The translations under genes were made by a program, and so were the position numbers. 64,000 bases of DNA from Methanobacteriota archaeon (GTDB taxonomy: Archaea; Halobacteriota; Methanomicrobia; Methanomicrobiales; Methanoculleaceae): contig JAEWLJ010000020.1 of the NCBI GenBank assembly GCA_023393455.1, forward strand, positions 60,996 through 124,995, read 5' to 3'. The notes beneath the pieces were generated by a model, which ran no database searches, had not been told where the DNA came from, and saw only the letters and a list, made by a program, of their open reading frames with translations. Shown here piece after piece: positions 8,453 through 17,113 of the stretch; positions within the stretch are counted from its first letter, which is position 1; each line of letters opens with the position of its first letter.

Positions 8453-10372
8453 TTACTCCGGTCGTGCTCCGGCTCTCCCCGCCGACGGCTGCTGCTGGCT
8501 GATGCAGTGGATCGCACCGGAACCCGCGACCATCGCCGTGCAGTCGATCCCGACGACCTTCCGGCCGGGGAAGGCCTGCCGGATCCGGGTCATGGCAACC
8601 CTGTCGTTCGGGTGCCCGAAAACCGGCACCAGCACGACGGTGTTCCCGATGTAGAAGTTCGCGTAACTCGCCGGCAGCCTCTCCGTGCCGCCGACCTTCC
8701 CCGGCATGGGAAGGGGAATGACCGTCAGGGGGTTGCCGTCCTGGTCAGTCGATGCCCGGAGGATCTCGTAGTTCTCCTGCAGGGCAGCGTAATTTTCATC
8801 GTCCTCGTTCTCCTCGACCGCGCAGAGGACTGTCGTCGGATTCACGAACCGGGCGATGTCGTCGATGTGGCCATCGGTGTCGTCGCCGGCGATACCCCGC
8901 TTTAACCAGATGACGTGGCCGGCGCCGAGGTAGCCCTCCAGGTAAGCCTCGATATCCTCACGGGTGAGGTGCGGGTTCCGGTTCGGGTTCAGGAGGCAGG
9001 CCTCCGTCGTGATCACCGTCCCGCACCCGTTCACCTCGATGGAGCCGCCCTCGAGGACGATCCCGGGGGTGAAGAGGGGGAGTCCCATCTCGCGGTTCAT
9101 GACGAGCGGGATCCCGGTATCTTCCAGCAGTTCGGGGTACTTCTCCCCCCAGGCGTTGAACGTCCAGTTCACCATCGCGAGGCTCCCGGCCTTCCGGTTG
9201 ACCACGAACGTCGGCCCGTAGTCCCGGAACCAGACGTCGGCATAATCGGCGACATGGAACCTGATGCCCCCCGTATCGACGCCCTCCTCCTCCAGCATCG
9301 CCTTCACCCGGACCTGCATCTTCTCGTCGGTGACGAGGAGGTTGACGGTCTCGGAACCCTGGAGTGCCGCGATGATCTTGACGTAGGCCCGCTCCGCGCC
9401 GGCAAGGTCGGGGAACGTCTCCCGGTCGTGGGGCCAGGAGAGCCAGACGGCATCGTGCGGCTCCCACTCCGCCGGCATGCGGTAGCCGAGCGCCTGCGGG
9501 GTTTTCCCCGGCGGGAGCCTCCGGGTGAGCGCACCGTAGGTCTCCGGCCGCCGGTTCCTAAAGAAGCCCCAGCCTTCCCGGACGGCCTCGTTTCCTGCAA
9601 GGTCGACCTCAACGACGAGGACCTCATCGTCGGTCTCGCTCGCCCGGGCGATGACGTTGCCGAACGCGTCGGCGACAAACGAACTCCCGAAGAACCGGAT
9701 ATCCCCCTCGCTCCCCACCCGGTTGACGGCGGCGACGTGGACGCTGCTTGCTATCGCGTGGCCGCGCTGCACCGTCTCCCACGCCTCGCGCCAGTCGCCC
9801 TCGGGCGGTTCTTCGCCCGCAATCCTCCCGATGGCGGTCGGGTAGAAGATGATCTCCGCCCCCATGAGCGCAACCGCCCGTGCGGCCTCCGGGAACCACT
9901 GATCGTAGCAGATGAGCACGGCGATCCGGCCGTAGCGGGTATCGTAGACCCGGTAGCGGTCGCCGGGCTGAAAGTAGTCCTTCTCGTAGAAGAGCGGATC
10001 GTAGGGGACGTGCACCTTCCGGTAGGGAGGGAGGAGCCGGCCGTCAACATCGATCACCGCGGCGGTGTTGTAGTACTCGCCCGTCTCAGTCCGCTCGTAG
10101 ACCGGCACGATGATCACGACACCGCCCTCCCGGGCAAGCGCCGCGAAGGCCTCGGTCGAGGGGCCCGGGATCGTCTCGGCGTAGCGGGAAGCGCCCCTCC
10201 CCTCGTACTGCGGGAAGTAGGGGACACGGTAGAGTTCCTGCAGGCAGAGGATCCGTGCACCCTTTGCGATCGCCGCTCTCGCCGCCTCGAGGGTATGCTC
10301 CAGGTTGCGGTCGGGGTCTCCGCTCACCGCCGTCTGGATGAGGCCGATCTTCTCTGTGCTCATCTCCATCAT
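8453..10372 (-). CDS. aguBA: Fused N-carbamoylputrescine amidase / agmatine deiminase
   Basis: One 639-residue polypeptide carrying two enzymes of agmatine catabolism. Residues 1-285 are a nitrilase-fold N-carbamoylputrescine amidase with the Glu46-Lys119-Cys155 triad (CLQELYR, YRKVHVPYD, VLICYDQWF). Residues 295-639 are an agmatine deiminase with WFRDYGP (Asp384), GHIDD (His502) and the nucleophile Cys623 in GSGAIHC. Agmatine is deiminated to N-carbamoylputrescine, which the amidase hydrolyses to putrescine, CO2 and ammonia. These are usually separate genes, and here the order is reversed relative to the reaction order. The frame is open across the junction. Arginine decarboxylase (pdaD), which makes agmatine, is 44 kb away in this window. 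Three ATGs cluster at the start (10372, 10369, 10363); the choice among them is uncertain. Confidence 0.9.
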   Translation of the reverse strand: MMEMSTEKIGLIQTAVSGDPDRNLEHTLEAARAAIAKGARILCLQELYRVPYFPQYEGRGASRYAETIPGPSTEAFAALAREGGVVIIVPVYERTETGEYYNTAAVIDVDGRLLPPYRKVHVPYDPLFYEKDYFQPGDRYRVYDTRYGRIAVLICYDQWFPEAARAVALMGAEIIFYPTAIGRIAGEEPPEGDWREAWETVQRGHAIASSVHVAAVNRVGSEGDIRFFGSSFVADAFGNVIARASETDDEVLVVEVDLAGNEAVREGWGFFRNRRPETYGALTRRLPPGKTPQALGYRMPAEWEPHDAVWLSWPHDRETFPDLAGAERAYVKIIAALQGSETVNLLVTDEKMQVRVKAMLEEEGVDTGGIRFHVADYADVWFRDYGPTFVVNRKAGSLAMVNWTFNAWGEKYPELLEDTGIPLVMNREMGLPLFTPGIVLEGGSIEVNGCGTVITTEACLLNPNRNPHLTREDIEAYLEGYLGAGHVIWLKRGIAGDDTDGHIDDIARFVNPTTVLCAVEENEDDENYAALQENYEILRASTDQDGNPLTVIPLPMPGKVGGTERLPASYANFYIGNTVVLVPVFGHPNDRVAMTRIRQAFPGRKVVGIDCTAMVAGSGAIHCISQQQPSAGRAGARPE

Positions 10373-10458
10373 CTCTCCGTATCGGTAGGACGCTCCAGCG
10401 ATTTATATCAACTGCCGGGCCATAGCGTTATCTCGCACCGTGCCGAACTTCTCCAGCC

Positions 10459-11016
10459 ATGGAGTTTGCGACGACCCTCCTGATTGCCGTCGGACTTGCG
10501 ATGGACGCGTTCGCGGTCTCGATCAGCGGAGGCGCCACCGTCGGCAAGGAGCGGCTCCGCTGGGCCGTCATTGCCGGAGCGCTCTTCGGCGGGTTCCAGG
10601 CGGGGATGCCGGTGCTCGGGTGGCTCGGGGGAATGGGGCTCGCCTCGTTCGTCGGGACTTACGGTCCCTGGATCGCCTTCCTGCTGCTCGTCCTGATCGG
10701 CGGTAAGATGATCGCCGAGGCGGTGCGTGGGGACGGCGAGAGCGTCCGGTTCGAGAGCGGGACGGCCACCCTCCTCCTCCTCGCCGTCGCGACGAGCATC
10801 GACGCCCTCGCCATCGGCGTCTCATTTGCCGTGCTGAATACCCCCATCGTTCTGCCCGCAATCACGATCGGGATCGTCACCTTCGCCTTCTCCGCCGCCG
10901 GCGTGCTCCTCGGGAGCGCGTTCGGCCATATCATGGGGCGGAAGGCCGGCATCGTCGGCGGGGTGATCCTCATCGGGATCGGTCTACGGATCCTGCTCGA
11001 ACGTCTCTTCACCTGA
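10459..11016 (+). CDS. mntP: Manganese efflux pump MntP (DUF204)
   Basis: A 185-residue integral membrane protein with six predicted transmembrane segments made of two three-helix repeats. The signature segments GLAMDAFAVSISGG near residue 15 and ATSIDALAIGVSF near residue 113 each carry the conserved membrane Asp of the MntP family. The family exports Mn2+ and protects against manganese excess. The gene is divergent from the fused agu gene. The 86-base spacer holds an AT-rich TTTATATCA element usable as a TATA box. No MntR site could be recognised by eye. The length matches bacterial MntP (about 190 residues). Confidence 0.88.
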   Translation: MEFATTLLIAVGLAMDAFAVSISGGATVGKERLRWAVIAGALFGGFQAGMPVLGWLGGMGLASFVGTYGPWIAFLLLVLIGGKMIAEAVRGDGESVRFESGTATLLLLAVATSIDALAIGVSFAVLNTPIVLPAITIGIVTFAFSAAGVLLGSAFGHIMGRKAGIVGGVILIGIGLRILLERLFT

Positions 11017-11019
11017 ACC

Positions 11020-11940
11020 TCAGGCGTTCTCGTCCAGGATCCGCCGCATATCAAGGACGAGGTTTTTGCTCTCGGAGTCGAGCGCGACGAGCCGGAGATC
11101 CTGTGCCGACGCAACACCGACCCCGAGCTCCGCAGCCCTGGCGAGGGTATCCATTGCAAATATCCGGCCCTGCATCACCTCCGGCGTCGAGCCGTAGTGC
11201 CGGAGAAGCGCGATACCGGCGGCGTCGAGGGCGACCCGGTCGGTGCTCGCGAGGATGACGTTCGGAGCGATACGGTTGCCCCGCTCGGGCCCCCCGGTCG
11301 AGAACCCCTCCGTCGCATCCATGATGGCGACGCCGCAGGGGAAGGACCGGTTGATCTCGGCGACCATCCTCCTCTGGTGCGGCGACGAGTGTAACTCCGC
11401 CATGTAGTTGTAGCCGTCCTCCGGATCCTTCTCCGCCACCGCTCCGACCATATTCTTCAGGGAGAGGGAGACCTGGCCGCCGAACCGGTGCGTCTTCAGG
11501 CAGCAGGTTTCGACCACCGCATCGGCCTCCAGAAAGAGCCGGGCGGCCAGGAACCCGCGCTTCCAGTGAAGGCCGTCCGGCGGGATCGCCTCCCACCCCT
11601 CCGGGGGAAGCGAGTCGAGCACCACCGCCTCCACACCCGCCCGGGCCGCTACAGCTGCGGCGCCCCGGTTCTCCAGCACGAGAGCGGTCTCTCCCATCCC
11701 GCTCCGCTCCCCGAGCACAATCGACCGGGCACCGGCACCGTTGACCTCCGAAAAGATCGCCTCCAGCATATCGGGGTGGGTCGTCGCGGGGAACGGGTCG
11801 TCGCTGTTGAAGTTCGCTTTGACCGCAACGGCCTTCCCGTCGAGTGAGGGGAGAACCATCTCGCGCCAGAGCGCCTCGACGGCACGGTGGCGATCGGATG
11901 CATCGATGACGTAGACTTCTGATGCCGCGGGGGATGCCAT
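11020..11940 (-). CDS. DUF362 domain-containing protein
   Basis: A 306-residue protein of the DUF362 family, a group of archaeal and bacterial proteins of unresolved function that often carry iron-sulfur domains. This copy is the bare DUF362 domain without an attached ferredoxin module. Conserved features are KANFNSDDPFPATTHP near the N-terminus, the TCCLKTHRFGG segment and SLKNMVGAV. The start at 11940 (MASPAAS) is chosen because a TATA-like element, read on this strand as TTTTTATAGG, lies about 25-35 bases upstream; the reading frame upstream of it is biased but promoter-containing. It ends three bases from mntP, convergently. The biochemical role is unknown. Confidence 0.75.
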   Translation of the reverse strand: MASPAASEVYVIDASDRHRAVEALWREMVLPSLDGKAVAVKANFNSDDPFPATTHPDMLEAIFSEVNGAGARSIVLGERSGMGETALVLENRGAAAVAARAGVEAVVLDSLPPEGWEAIPPDGLHWKRGFLAARLFLEADAVVETCCLKTHRFGGQVSLSLKNMVGAVAEKDPEDGYNYMAELHSSPHQRRMVAEINRSFPCGVAIMDATEGFSTGGPERGNRIAPNVILASTDRVALDAAGIALLRHYGSTPEVMQGRIFAMDTLARAAELGVGVASAQDLRLVALDSESKNLVLDMRRILDENA

Positions 11941-12239
11941 GCGCGCAGAGTGACACGACAACCTATAAAAATTCTGGGCCATTACCCCGGGACGATATAA
12001 ATGGTCGAGCTGCAGGCGTTCGCGTCTGGAGAAGACGGGGATCGGGCAGGGTTGCGGCACCGCAGGCGGGCGGATCAACACGCCTCATTCGACACGTATA
12101 AGAGCACCCCGAGCGCAATACGTAGTAAACCTCACGACAATCGTAGAGATCGCGCATCTCGCGTGGAATGCTTCCGGAAGGCACGAAGCCCCGCGCCCGG
12201 TGTCTCTGGAAGAATAAGAGGTATGAGGCCAGTATTAAC
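11941..12239. other. Divergent promoter region
   Basis: A 299-base gap between the DUF362 gene (leftward) and the zinc-ribbon gene (rightward). It contains TATA-like elements for both directions, TATAAAAATTC near 11966-11976 (used leftward) and GTATAAGAG near 12096-12104 (used rightward). Small reading frames in it have no ribosome binding sites and look non-coding. Confidence 0.5.
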
Positions 12240-12695
12240 ATGACTTCCAGAATGCATACCCCCCACACCACCTGTCCCAGCTGCCATGAAGAGGTCTACC
12301 TGGACGAACTCGTGGGTGGGCGCTGCCCCCTCTGCGGGTACTCCCTCGACGAAGACGATGGAACGTGCAGCGAATATGAGGAGACCATAGAGCGCTCCGA
12401 CCTCGGGTGGATGATCTTCCAATTTTATGTCTTCAAGCGATTCTGCAACGAGGGAGCAAACCCGCTCCAGGTCATGCAGATCCTCTCCCGGTACGAGGAG
12501 CTCACCCAGTGCAACCCCGCCGACGCGGAGAAGATGCAGTTTTCTCTGGAAGTTCCGATGAGCCGCTGGGAGCGACTGCTCCCGAAGAGATGCTCAAAGT
12601 GCGGTAGAATATTCCTCTCTGGAGGAAAAGCGGCGATCTCGGGAGACATTTCGTCCCCCGAACACCAGAGAACGTATACCTGCCCGTCCTGCTGA
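12240..12695 (+). CDS. Zinc-ribbon protein of unknown function
   Basis: A 151-residue protein with a two-knuckle zinc ribbon near the N-terminus (CPSCHEEV and CPLCGYS) and a second pair of CxxC motifs at the C-terminus (CSKCGRIF and a terminal CPSC that ends the protein). The middle is helical and acidic. I do not recognise the family. The double zinc ribbon suggests nucleic-acid or protein binding. The ATG at 12240 is the preferred start because the ribbon begins just after it; an upstream in-frame ATG at 12168 would add a basic, unconserved-looking stretch. Its stop codon at 12693-12695 abuts the stop of proS on the other strand with no gap. Confidence 0.6.
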   Translation: MTSRMHTPHTTCPSCHEEVYLDELVGGRCPLCGYSLDEDDGTCSEYEETIERSDLGWMIFQFYVFKRFCNEGANPLQVMQILSRYEELTQCNPADAEKMQFSLEVPMSRWERLLPKRCSKCGRIFLSGGKAAISGDISSPEHQRTYTCPSC

Positions 12696-14129
12696 TCAGT
12701 AGGTCCGGGCAACCAGGGCGGACGTCCCCTTTTCGCCGCAGGCGATGCATGGGCCGTCCGAGACGGTGATCAGGTCCGACCGGATGTCGGACCCGAGGAT
12801 GCTCGCATCCACTGCCGCCTCAATCTTTTCTGCACACTCCTGCGACCCGCACCAGTGCACGACTGCAACGCCGGTCTTCACCGCTGCGGCAGCCTCTTCC
12901 AGGGTTCCGGTCACGGTGATCTGGCTGGCGACGGCCTCCACTGCCGCCTTCGAGAGTTCCTCCCCGAACTCCGCAAGGACGGAACAGACCCCTTCAACGA
13001 CGCCCCGCCTATCAAGCGTGGTCTTCCGGCCGTTCCGCGTAACGGCGACGACCTTGTTTGCGTCGATATCACGCGGCCCGATCTCGATCCGGAGCGGCAC
13101 GCCGCGCATCTCCCAGTGGTAGTACTTCGCACCCGGGCGCATATCCCGCGTATCGAGCCTCACGGCGAACCCGGCGCCGCGGAGTTCCGCCTCAAGCGCA
13201 CCTGCCGCCGCGAGCACCTCGTCGCGCCGTTTCCCGACGATGATCGGGACGATGACGATCTCGATCGGTGCAACCTCCGGCGGCAGCACGAGTCCTTTAT
13301 CGTCGCCGTGGACGCTTATCGTGGCCGCGATCGACCGCTCCGAGATGCCGTAGCAGGTCTGGTAGGTATACTGCCGCTCCCCGTTCGCATCCTCGTAGGT
13401 GATAGCATAGGTGCGGGAGAAGTGGTCGCCGAGCATGTGCACCGTCCCTATCTGGAGCGTCTTGCCGTCAGGCATGATGGTATCGACCGCGATGGTGTAG
13501 TCGGCTCCTGGGAACTTGTCCCAGTCCGGGCGGCGGGATACGATCACCGGGACCCGGAGACGGTCGTAGAACTCCCGGTAGAGGCCAAGCGCGACCTCGA
13601 CCTGCGCCGCCGCCTCCTCCCGTGTCGCGTGCACGGTGTGCGCCTCTTTAAACGAGGTGATCTCGCGGAGACGGATGAGCGGGCGGGTATGCTTCGTCTC
13701 GTAGCGGAACGTATTGACGATCTGGTAGAGTTTTAAGGGCAGGTCCGTGTGGGACCGGATCCAGAGGGAGTACATCGGGTAGATGGCGGTCTCGCTCGTA
13801 GGCCGGAGGGCGAGCGGCACGTCGAGCTCGTTCGTACCGCCGTGGGTGACCCAGTAGACCTCGTCTTCGAAGCCCTTGATGTGCTCGGCCTCCTTCATGA
13901 ACTCGGTCTTCGGGATGAGGAGCGGGAACATAGTCTCGGCGTGTTCGCGGTCCATCAGGTCGCGGAGTATCCCGTACGCACGCTTCCGGATGCCGAACCC
14001 GTGGGGGTACCAGACGTACAGCCCCTTGACCGGGTAGCGGACATCCATGATCTCGGCTCGCCAGAGAATCTCGTTGTACCACTCGGAAAAGTTCTCTTTC
14101 TGGGGAAGTGCTCCCGTATCTTCATCCAT
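12696..14129 (-). CDS. proS: Prolyl-tRNA synthetase, archaeal/eukaryotic type
   Basis: A 477-residue class II synthetase that charges tRNA-Pro with proline. Visible features are motif 2 around FRYETKHTRPLIRLREI, the HTVHATREEA helix, the motif 3 region with GISERSIAATISVHGDDKG, an anticodon-binding domain, and the archaeal-type C-terminal domain ending in Tyr (ARTY) with the CIACGEKG zinc motif. The length matches archaeal ProRS. The bacterial editing insertion is absent, as expected. The nearest leftward gene is on the other strand, so it is probably the last or only gene of its transcript. The next gene upstream ends 26 bases before its start, so it may be co-transcribed with the two membrane-protein genes. 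Confidence 0.95.
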   Translation of the reverse strand: MDEDTGALPQKENFSEWYNEILWRAEIMDVRYPVKGLYVWYPHGFGIRKRAYGILRDLMDREHAETMFPLLIPKTEFMKEAEHIKGFEDEVYWVTHGGTNELDVPLALRPTSETAIYPMYSLWIRSHTDLPLKLYQIVNTFRYETKHTRPLIRLREITSFKEAHTVHATREEAAAQVEVALGLYREFYDRLRVPVIVSRRPDWDKFPGADYTIAVDTIMPDGKTLQIGTVHMLGDHFSRTYAITYEDANGERQYTYQTCYGISERSIAATISVHGDDKGLVLPPEVAPIEIVIVPIIVGKRRDEVLAAAGALEAELRGAGFAVRLDTRDMRPGAKYYHWEMRGVPLRIEIGPRDIDANKVVAVTRNGRKTTLDRRGVVEGVCSVLAEFGEELSKAAVEAVASQITVTGTLEEAAAAVKTGVAVVHWCGSQECAEKIEAAVDASILGSDIRSDLITVSDGPCIACGEKGTSALVARTY

Positions 14130-14155
14130 CCGACTCGTACCTCAAAGCCTGTTGA

Positions 14156-14722
14156 TTAAGCTATCATACCTAGGATTGCCGGCGTAATAAATGCCTCTAC
14201 GACCGCGGCGACCGCGAGGAGCGGGACGACCGCCCTGAGAAAGAGCAGGGCAAGAGGCCGGGCTTCCGCGGCGGCATCGGCCGTGCCGTGCCATTCGGCG
14301 ATGAGCGCCCTCCCGAGGAGGAGACCGAGGCCCCCCGCGATGAGGAAGGCAGGGATCTCGAAGATGCCGTGGGGGACGAGCGCCGCCGCGATGAAGAGCA
14401 TGCCCTGCTGCTGCCGCACGAGCTCCATTATCGCGCCGATCAAGAGCCCGTTGACCGAGAGGATCAGCAGCGTGACCACCCCGAGAGAGGCTCCCCCGAG
14501 GAAGAGGAGGAGGCAGGCGACCAGATTGTTCAGGAAGAGTTTCCCCGCAAGAACCGCCGGGGGGTCGGAGAGGAGATCGCCTACCACCTGCTCGGCAAAG
14601 AGGGCCGCGGCTTCTGTGCCTATGCCCGGGTCGCGGGCCACGGCAGCGACGCCGATGGCGATCGCGGCGGCGAAGAAGATGGTCGCGAGACCTGTTGACC
14701 GGACAAGCGGTCTCTCAGACAT
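14156..14722 (-). CDS. Stage II sporulation protein M family membrane protein (SpoIIM/DUF95)
   Basis: A 188-residue protein with about five transmembrane helices and the SpoIIM/DUF95 signature, a NNL segment (KLFLNNLVACLLLF) followed by NGLLIGA and PHGIFEIPAFLIAGG. In archaea the family is not linked to sporulation and its role is unknown. The start overlaps the 3' end of the upstream DUF63 gene by eight bases, so the two membrane proteins are translationally linked. proS follows after 26 bases. Co-expression with DUF63 may indicate a shared membrane function, which is inference. Confidence 0.8.
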   Translation of the reverse strand: MSERPLVRSTGLATIFFAAAIAIGVAAVARDPGIGTEAAALFAEQVVGDLLSDPPAVLAGKLFLNNLVACLLLFLGGASLGVVTLLILSVNGLLIGAIMELVRQQQGMLFIAAALVPHGIFEIPAFLIAGGLGLLLGRALIAEWHGTADAAAEARPLALLFLRAVVPLLAVAAVVEAFITPAILGMIA

Positions 14723-15560
14723 AGAGCGCCATCCGTACGAGGCTTCGTATCCCCGGCGCCATCCCGACGACGATCATGGCGAGCAGGATGAGATGCCAGA
14801 GACCGGGGTTTCCTTCGCGCCGGTACATCTCAAGGATGTAGATGGCGGGGACGAGCACCGCAAGCTTCAGGAGGAACATCGAGAACGCGGTTCCGGTCGC
14901 CTCGATCAGGGCTCCACCCACGACGTGCTGCTCCACGTAGCGGACGGGGTGGATGTCGATCCCGTAACTCGTGGCGCTCGCGTCCAGCATGTGACCGAAG
15001 ATGAGAAGTTTGTAGAGGATGTTTGAAGCGTAGTCCCACTTCAGCACGTAGACAAAAAATGCCCAGAGGGCGAGCGACGAGACGACCGTGAGGGCAAGGA
15101 TGATGCCGAGGACGTTGAGGGCGATCGTCGTCTCGGTGAGGCCGAACCAGGCAAGAGCCAGAGCAGCAACGATGCAGGCGACGATCCCCGCACCGCCGTA
15201 GAAGTGGCTGTAGCGGGCGACGAGACCGGCGTTCTCCGCAAGTTTCCCGGCAAAGAGAGATAGTATCGCGATACCGAAGATCGTAAAGAAGATCAGGGGT
15301 GTGATCAGGAGGAAACGGAAGTCGGAGGTTATCATCCCGGTGTCCTCGACGACCCGGAGAAGCCCCCCGAGGACGACGAACGGCATGGTTGCAAGCACCA
15401 GTTCCTCGTCGACGGCGATCCCGTGCCGCCTGAGACCCCGATAGACGATATAGACCGCTACGATGAGGATCAGGGCATAGGTCAGCGTATCGACAAGCGT
15501 ATACGCCTCGCCGTAACGGATAGGATCGATGTAGTATTTGTAGAGGAACTCCCTAATCAT
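14715..15560 (-). CDS. DUF63 family membrane protein
   Basis: A 281-residue protein with about eight transmembrane segments. The pattern GLLRVVEDTGMI followed by a C-terminal HMLDASATSYGID is characteristic of the archaeal DUF63 family, whose function is unknown. It is found almost only in archaea. It overlaps spoIIM by eight bases. The start codon at 15560 lies only 11 bases from the divergent egsA start, so its promoter must overlap the beginning of egsA or the start must be leaderless. Conserved Asp and His residues within hydrophobic surroundings suggest an enzyme or a transporter of small molecules, but no reaction can be assigned. Confidence 0.8.
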   Translation of the reverse strand: MIREFLYKYYIDPIRYGEAYTLVDTLTYALILIVAVYIVYRGLRRHGIAVDEELVLATMPFVVLGGLLRVVEDTGMITSDFRFLLITPLIFFTIFGIAILSLFAGKLAENAGLVARYSHFYGGAGIVACIVAALALAWFGLTETTIALNVLGIILALTVVSSLALWAFFVYVLKWDYASNILYKLLIFGHMLDASATSYGIDIHPVRYVEQHVVGGALIEATGTAFSMFLLKLAVLVPAIYILEMYRREGNPGLWHLILLAMIVVGMAPGIRSLVRMALYV

Positions 15561-15571
15561 TGTTGATCTAA

Positions 15572-16654
15572 ATGAGCGCAGACCGCATAAACCTACTCAG
15601 AACCAAGGTCTTCGACAAGTCGAAATGGATGCAGCTCCCCCGTGACGTCGTCATCGGCCACGACGTCATCGAGCAGATCCCGGCTGTCTGCGAAGACCTT
15701 GCTCTGGGTGACTCTGTGCTCATCGTATCGGGAGGGAGGACACGGGACGTTGCCGGGAAGCGGGTCGAGGCGCTTCTTTCCAGCTCCTACGATGTCGCGA
15801 CGTTCGCCGCAAGCGACGGCGATCCTCTCGAGACGATCAGGAAGGCCGAGGTGGCGGCGGCAACGGCAGGGTTCGTCATCGGCGTCGGCGGAGGCCGGAT
15901 CATCGACATGGCGAAGATCGCCTCTTACAACACCGACCGCCACTTCATCAGCGTTCCCACCGCCGCGTCGCACGACGGGATCGCCTCGTCGCGTGCCTCG
16001 GTGCCGACCGCCGAGGGGAACGTCTCGCTCGCGGCCGAGCCCCCCATCGCCGTCGTCGCCGACACCGCCGTCATCGCGTCGGCGCCCCACCGGCTGCTGG
16101 CGTCCGGGTGTGCGGACATCATCGCGAACTACACCGCGATCCTCGACTGGGAACTCTCCCACCGTCTCCGGTGCGAACCGCTCTCGGAGTACGCGCTGAC
16201 CCTCTCCCGGATGACCGCCGAGATTCTCTTTAAGAACGCCGACCTCATCAAACCCCACTCCGAAGAGGGTGCCTGGCTCGTGACGAAGGCGCTGGTCTCT
16301 TCAGGCGTCGCGATGAGCATCGCGGGGTCGTCCCGGCCCGGGAGCGGCGGCGAGCACAAGTTCTCCCATGCGCTCGAGCGGCTCGCGCCGGGGAAGGGCC
16401 TCCACGGGGAGAAGTGTGGCATCGGGGCGATCATCACGATGTACCTCCATGGCGGGGACTGGGAAGGGATCCGCGACTCGCTCAAGAAGATCGGCGCACC
16501 GACGACCCCGGCCGAGATCGGGGTCGACGACGAGACGGCGGTTGCGGCACTGCTCGCCGCACAGACGATCCGGCCGGAACGGTTCACCATCCTGGATATG
16601 GGGCTGACCGAGGAGTCGGCGCGGGATCTGGTGAAGATGCTCTACCGGGAGTGA
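15572..16654 (+). CDS. egsA: sn-Glycerol-1-phosphate dehydrogenase
   Basis: A 360-residue enzyme that reduces dihydroxyacetone phosphate to sn-glycerol-1-phosphate with NAD(P)H, setting the stereochemistry of archaeal membrane lipids. It belongs to the iron/zinc polyol dehydrogenase fold. The nucleotide-binding GVGGGRIIDMAK segment and VPTAASHDGIASS are visible, followed by metal ligands: an Asp in the SGCADIIAN helix and His residues in GGEHKFSHAL and GLHGEKCG. The length matches archaeal EgsA. No ribosome binding site is evident before the ATG and the upstream gene begins 11 bases away on the other strand, so the mRNA may be leaderless. UPF0179 follows after six bases. Confidence 0.93.
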   Translation: MSADRINLLRTKVFDKSKWMQLPRDVVIGHDVIEQIPAVCEDLALGDSVLIVSGGRTRDVAGKRVEALLSSSYDVATFAASDGDPLETIRKAEVAAATAGFVIGVGGGRIIDMAKIASYNTDRHFISVPTAASHDGIASSRASVPTAEGNVSLAAEPPIAVVADTAVIASAPHRLLASGCADIIANYTAILDWELSHRLRCEPLSEYALTLSRMTAEILFKNADLIKPHSEEGAWLVTKALVSSGVAMSIAGSSRPGSGGEHKFSHALERLAPGKGLHGEKCGIGAIITMYLHGGDWEGIRDSLKKIGAPTTPAEIGVDDETAVAALLAAQTIRPERFTILDMGLTEESARDLVKMLYRE

Positions 16655-16660
16655 TGAGAG

Positions 16661-17113
16661 ATGGTGAAAGGGAAGACAAAGGTAACGCTTATCGGGGCGA
16701 AACTCGCGAAACAGGGGCTTGATTTCGTCTACGAGGGTGATTCGTGCACGGAGTGTGAGAAGTGCAGGGTCCGTAAGACCTGCCATAACCTGCAGCGGGG
16801 CAGGAAGTACTGCGTCGCCGCCGTCCGCACGAACACCCGCCACGACTGCCCTGTCCATCATGAGGCGGTGATCGCGGTCGACGTCATGGAGGCCCCCGTC
16901 ATTGCGCTGATCGGTGCCGATATGGCGATAGCAAACTCGAAGGTCAGTTACGAGTTCTCCTGTCCGAGGATCGGGTGCCGGAGTTACCCGCTCTGCCGTC
17001 CCGACGGTGTCATCGAGGGGGAGAAGTACGTCATCGGTGAGGTTCTCGGCAACGCCCCGGACGTCTGCGAGCGCGGCCGGGCGCTGAAATTGGTAGAACT
17101 CCGGCCGCTCTGA
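16661..17113 (+). CDS. UPF0179 family protein
   Basis: A 150-residue archaeal protein of the UPF0179 family, function unknown. It is rich in cysteine, with a CTECEKCRVRKTC cluster near residue 30 and further Cys in HDCPVHH, SCPRIGCRSYPLC and DVCERG, which suggests binding of zinc or an iron-sulfur centre. It lies six bases downstream of egsA and is very probably co-transcribed with it. Whether it acts in lipid synthesis is unknown. The start follows a GAGTGATGAGAG stretch that can act as ribosome binding site. The C-terminus ends in KLVELRPL. Confidence 0.82.
   Translation: MVKGKTKVTLIGAKLAKQGLDFVYEGDSCTECEKCRVRKTCHNLQRGRKYCVAAVRTNTRHDCPVHHEAVIAVDVMEAPVIALIGADMAIANSKVSYEFSCPRIGCRSYPLCRPDGVIEGEKYVIGEVLGNAPDVCERGRALKLVELRPL

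Noticed and set aside
8915..10483. A 522-codon plus-strand frame opposite the fused agu gene
   Set aside because: Shadow frame with no recognisable domain, and the minus strand has two complete enzymes with catalytic residues.
12001..12243. An 80-codon plus-strand frame in the DUF362/zinc-ribbon spacer
   Set aside because: Covers TATA elements of both divergent genes and shows no protein-like composition.
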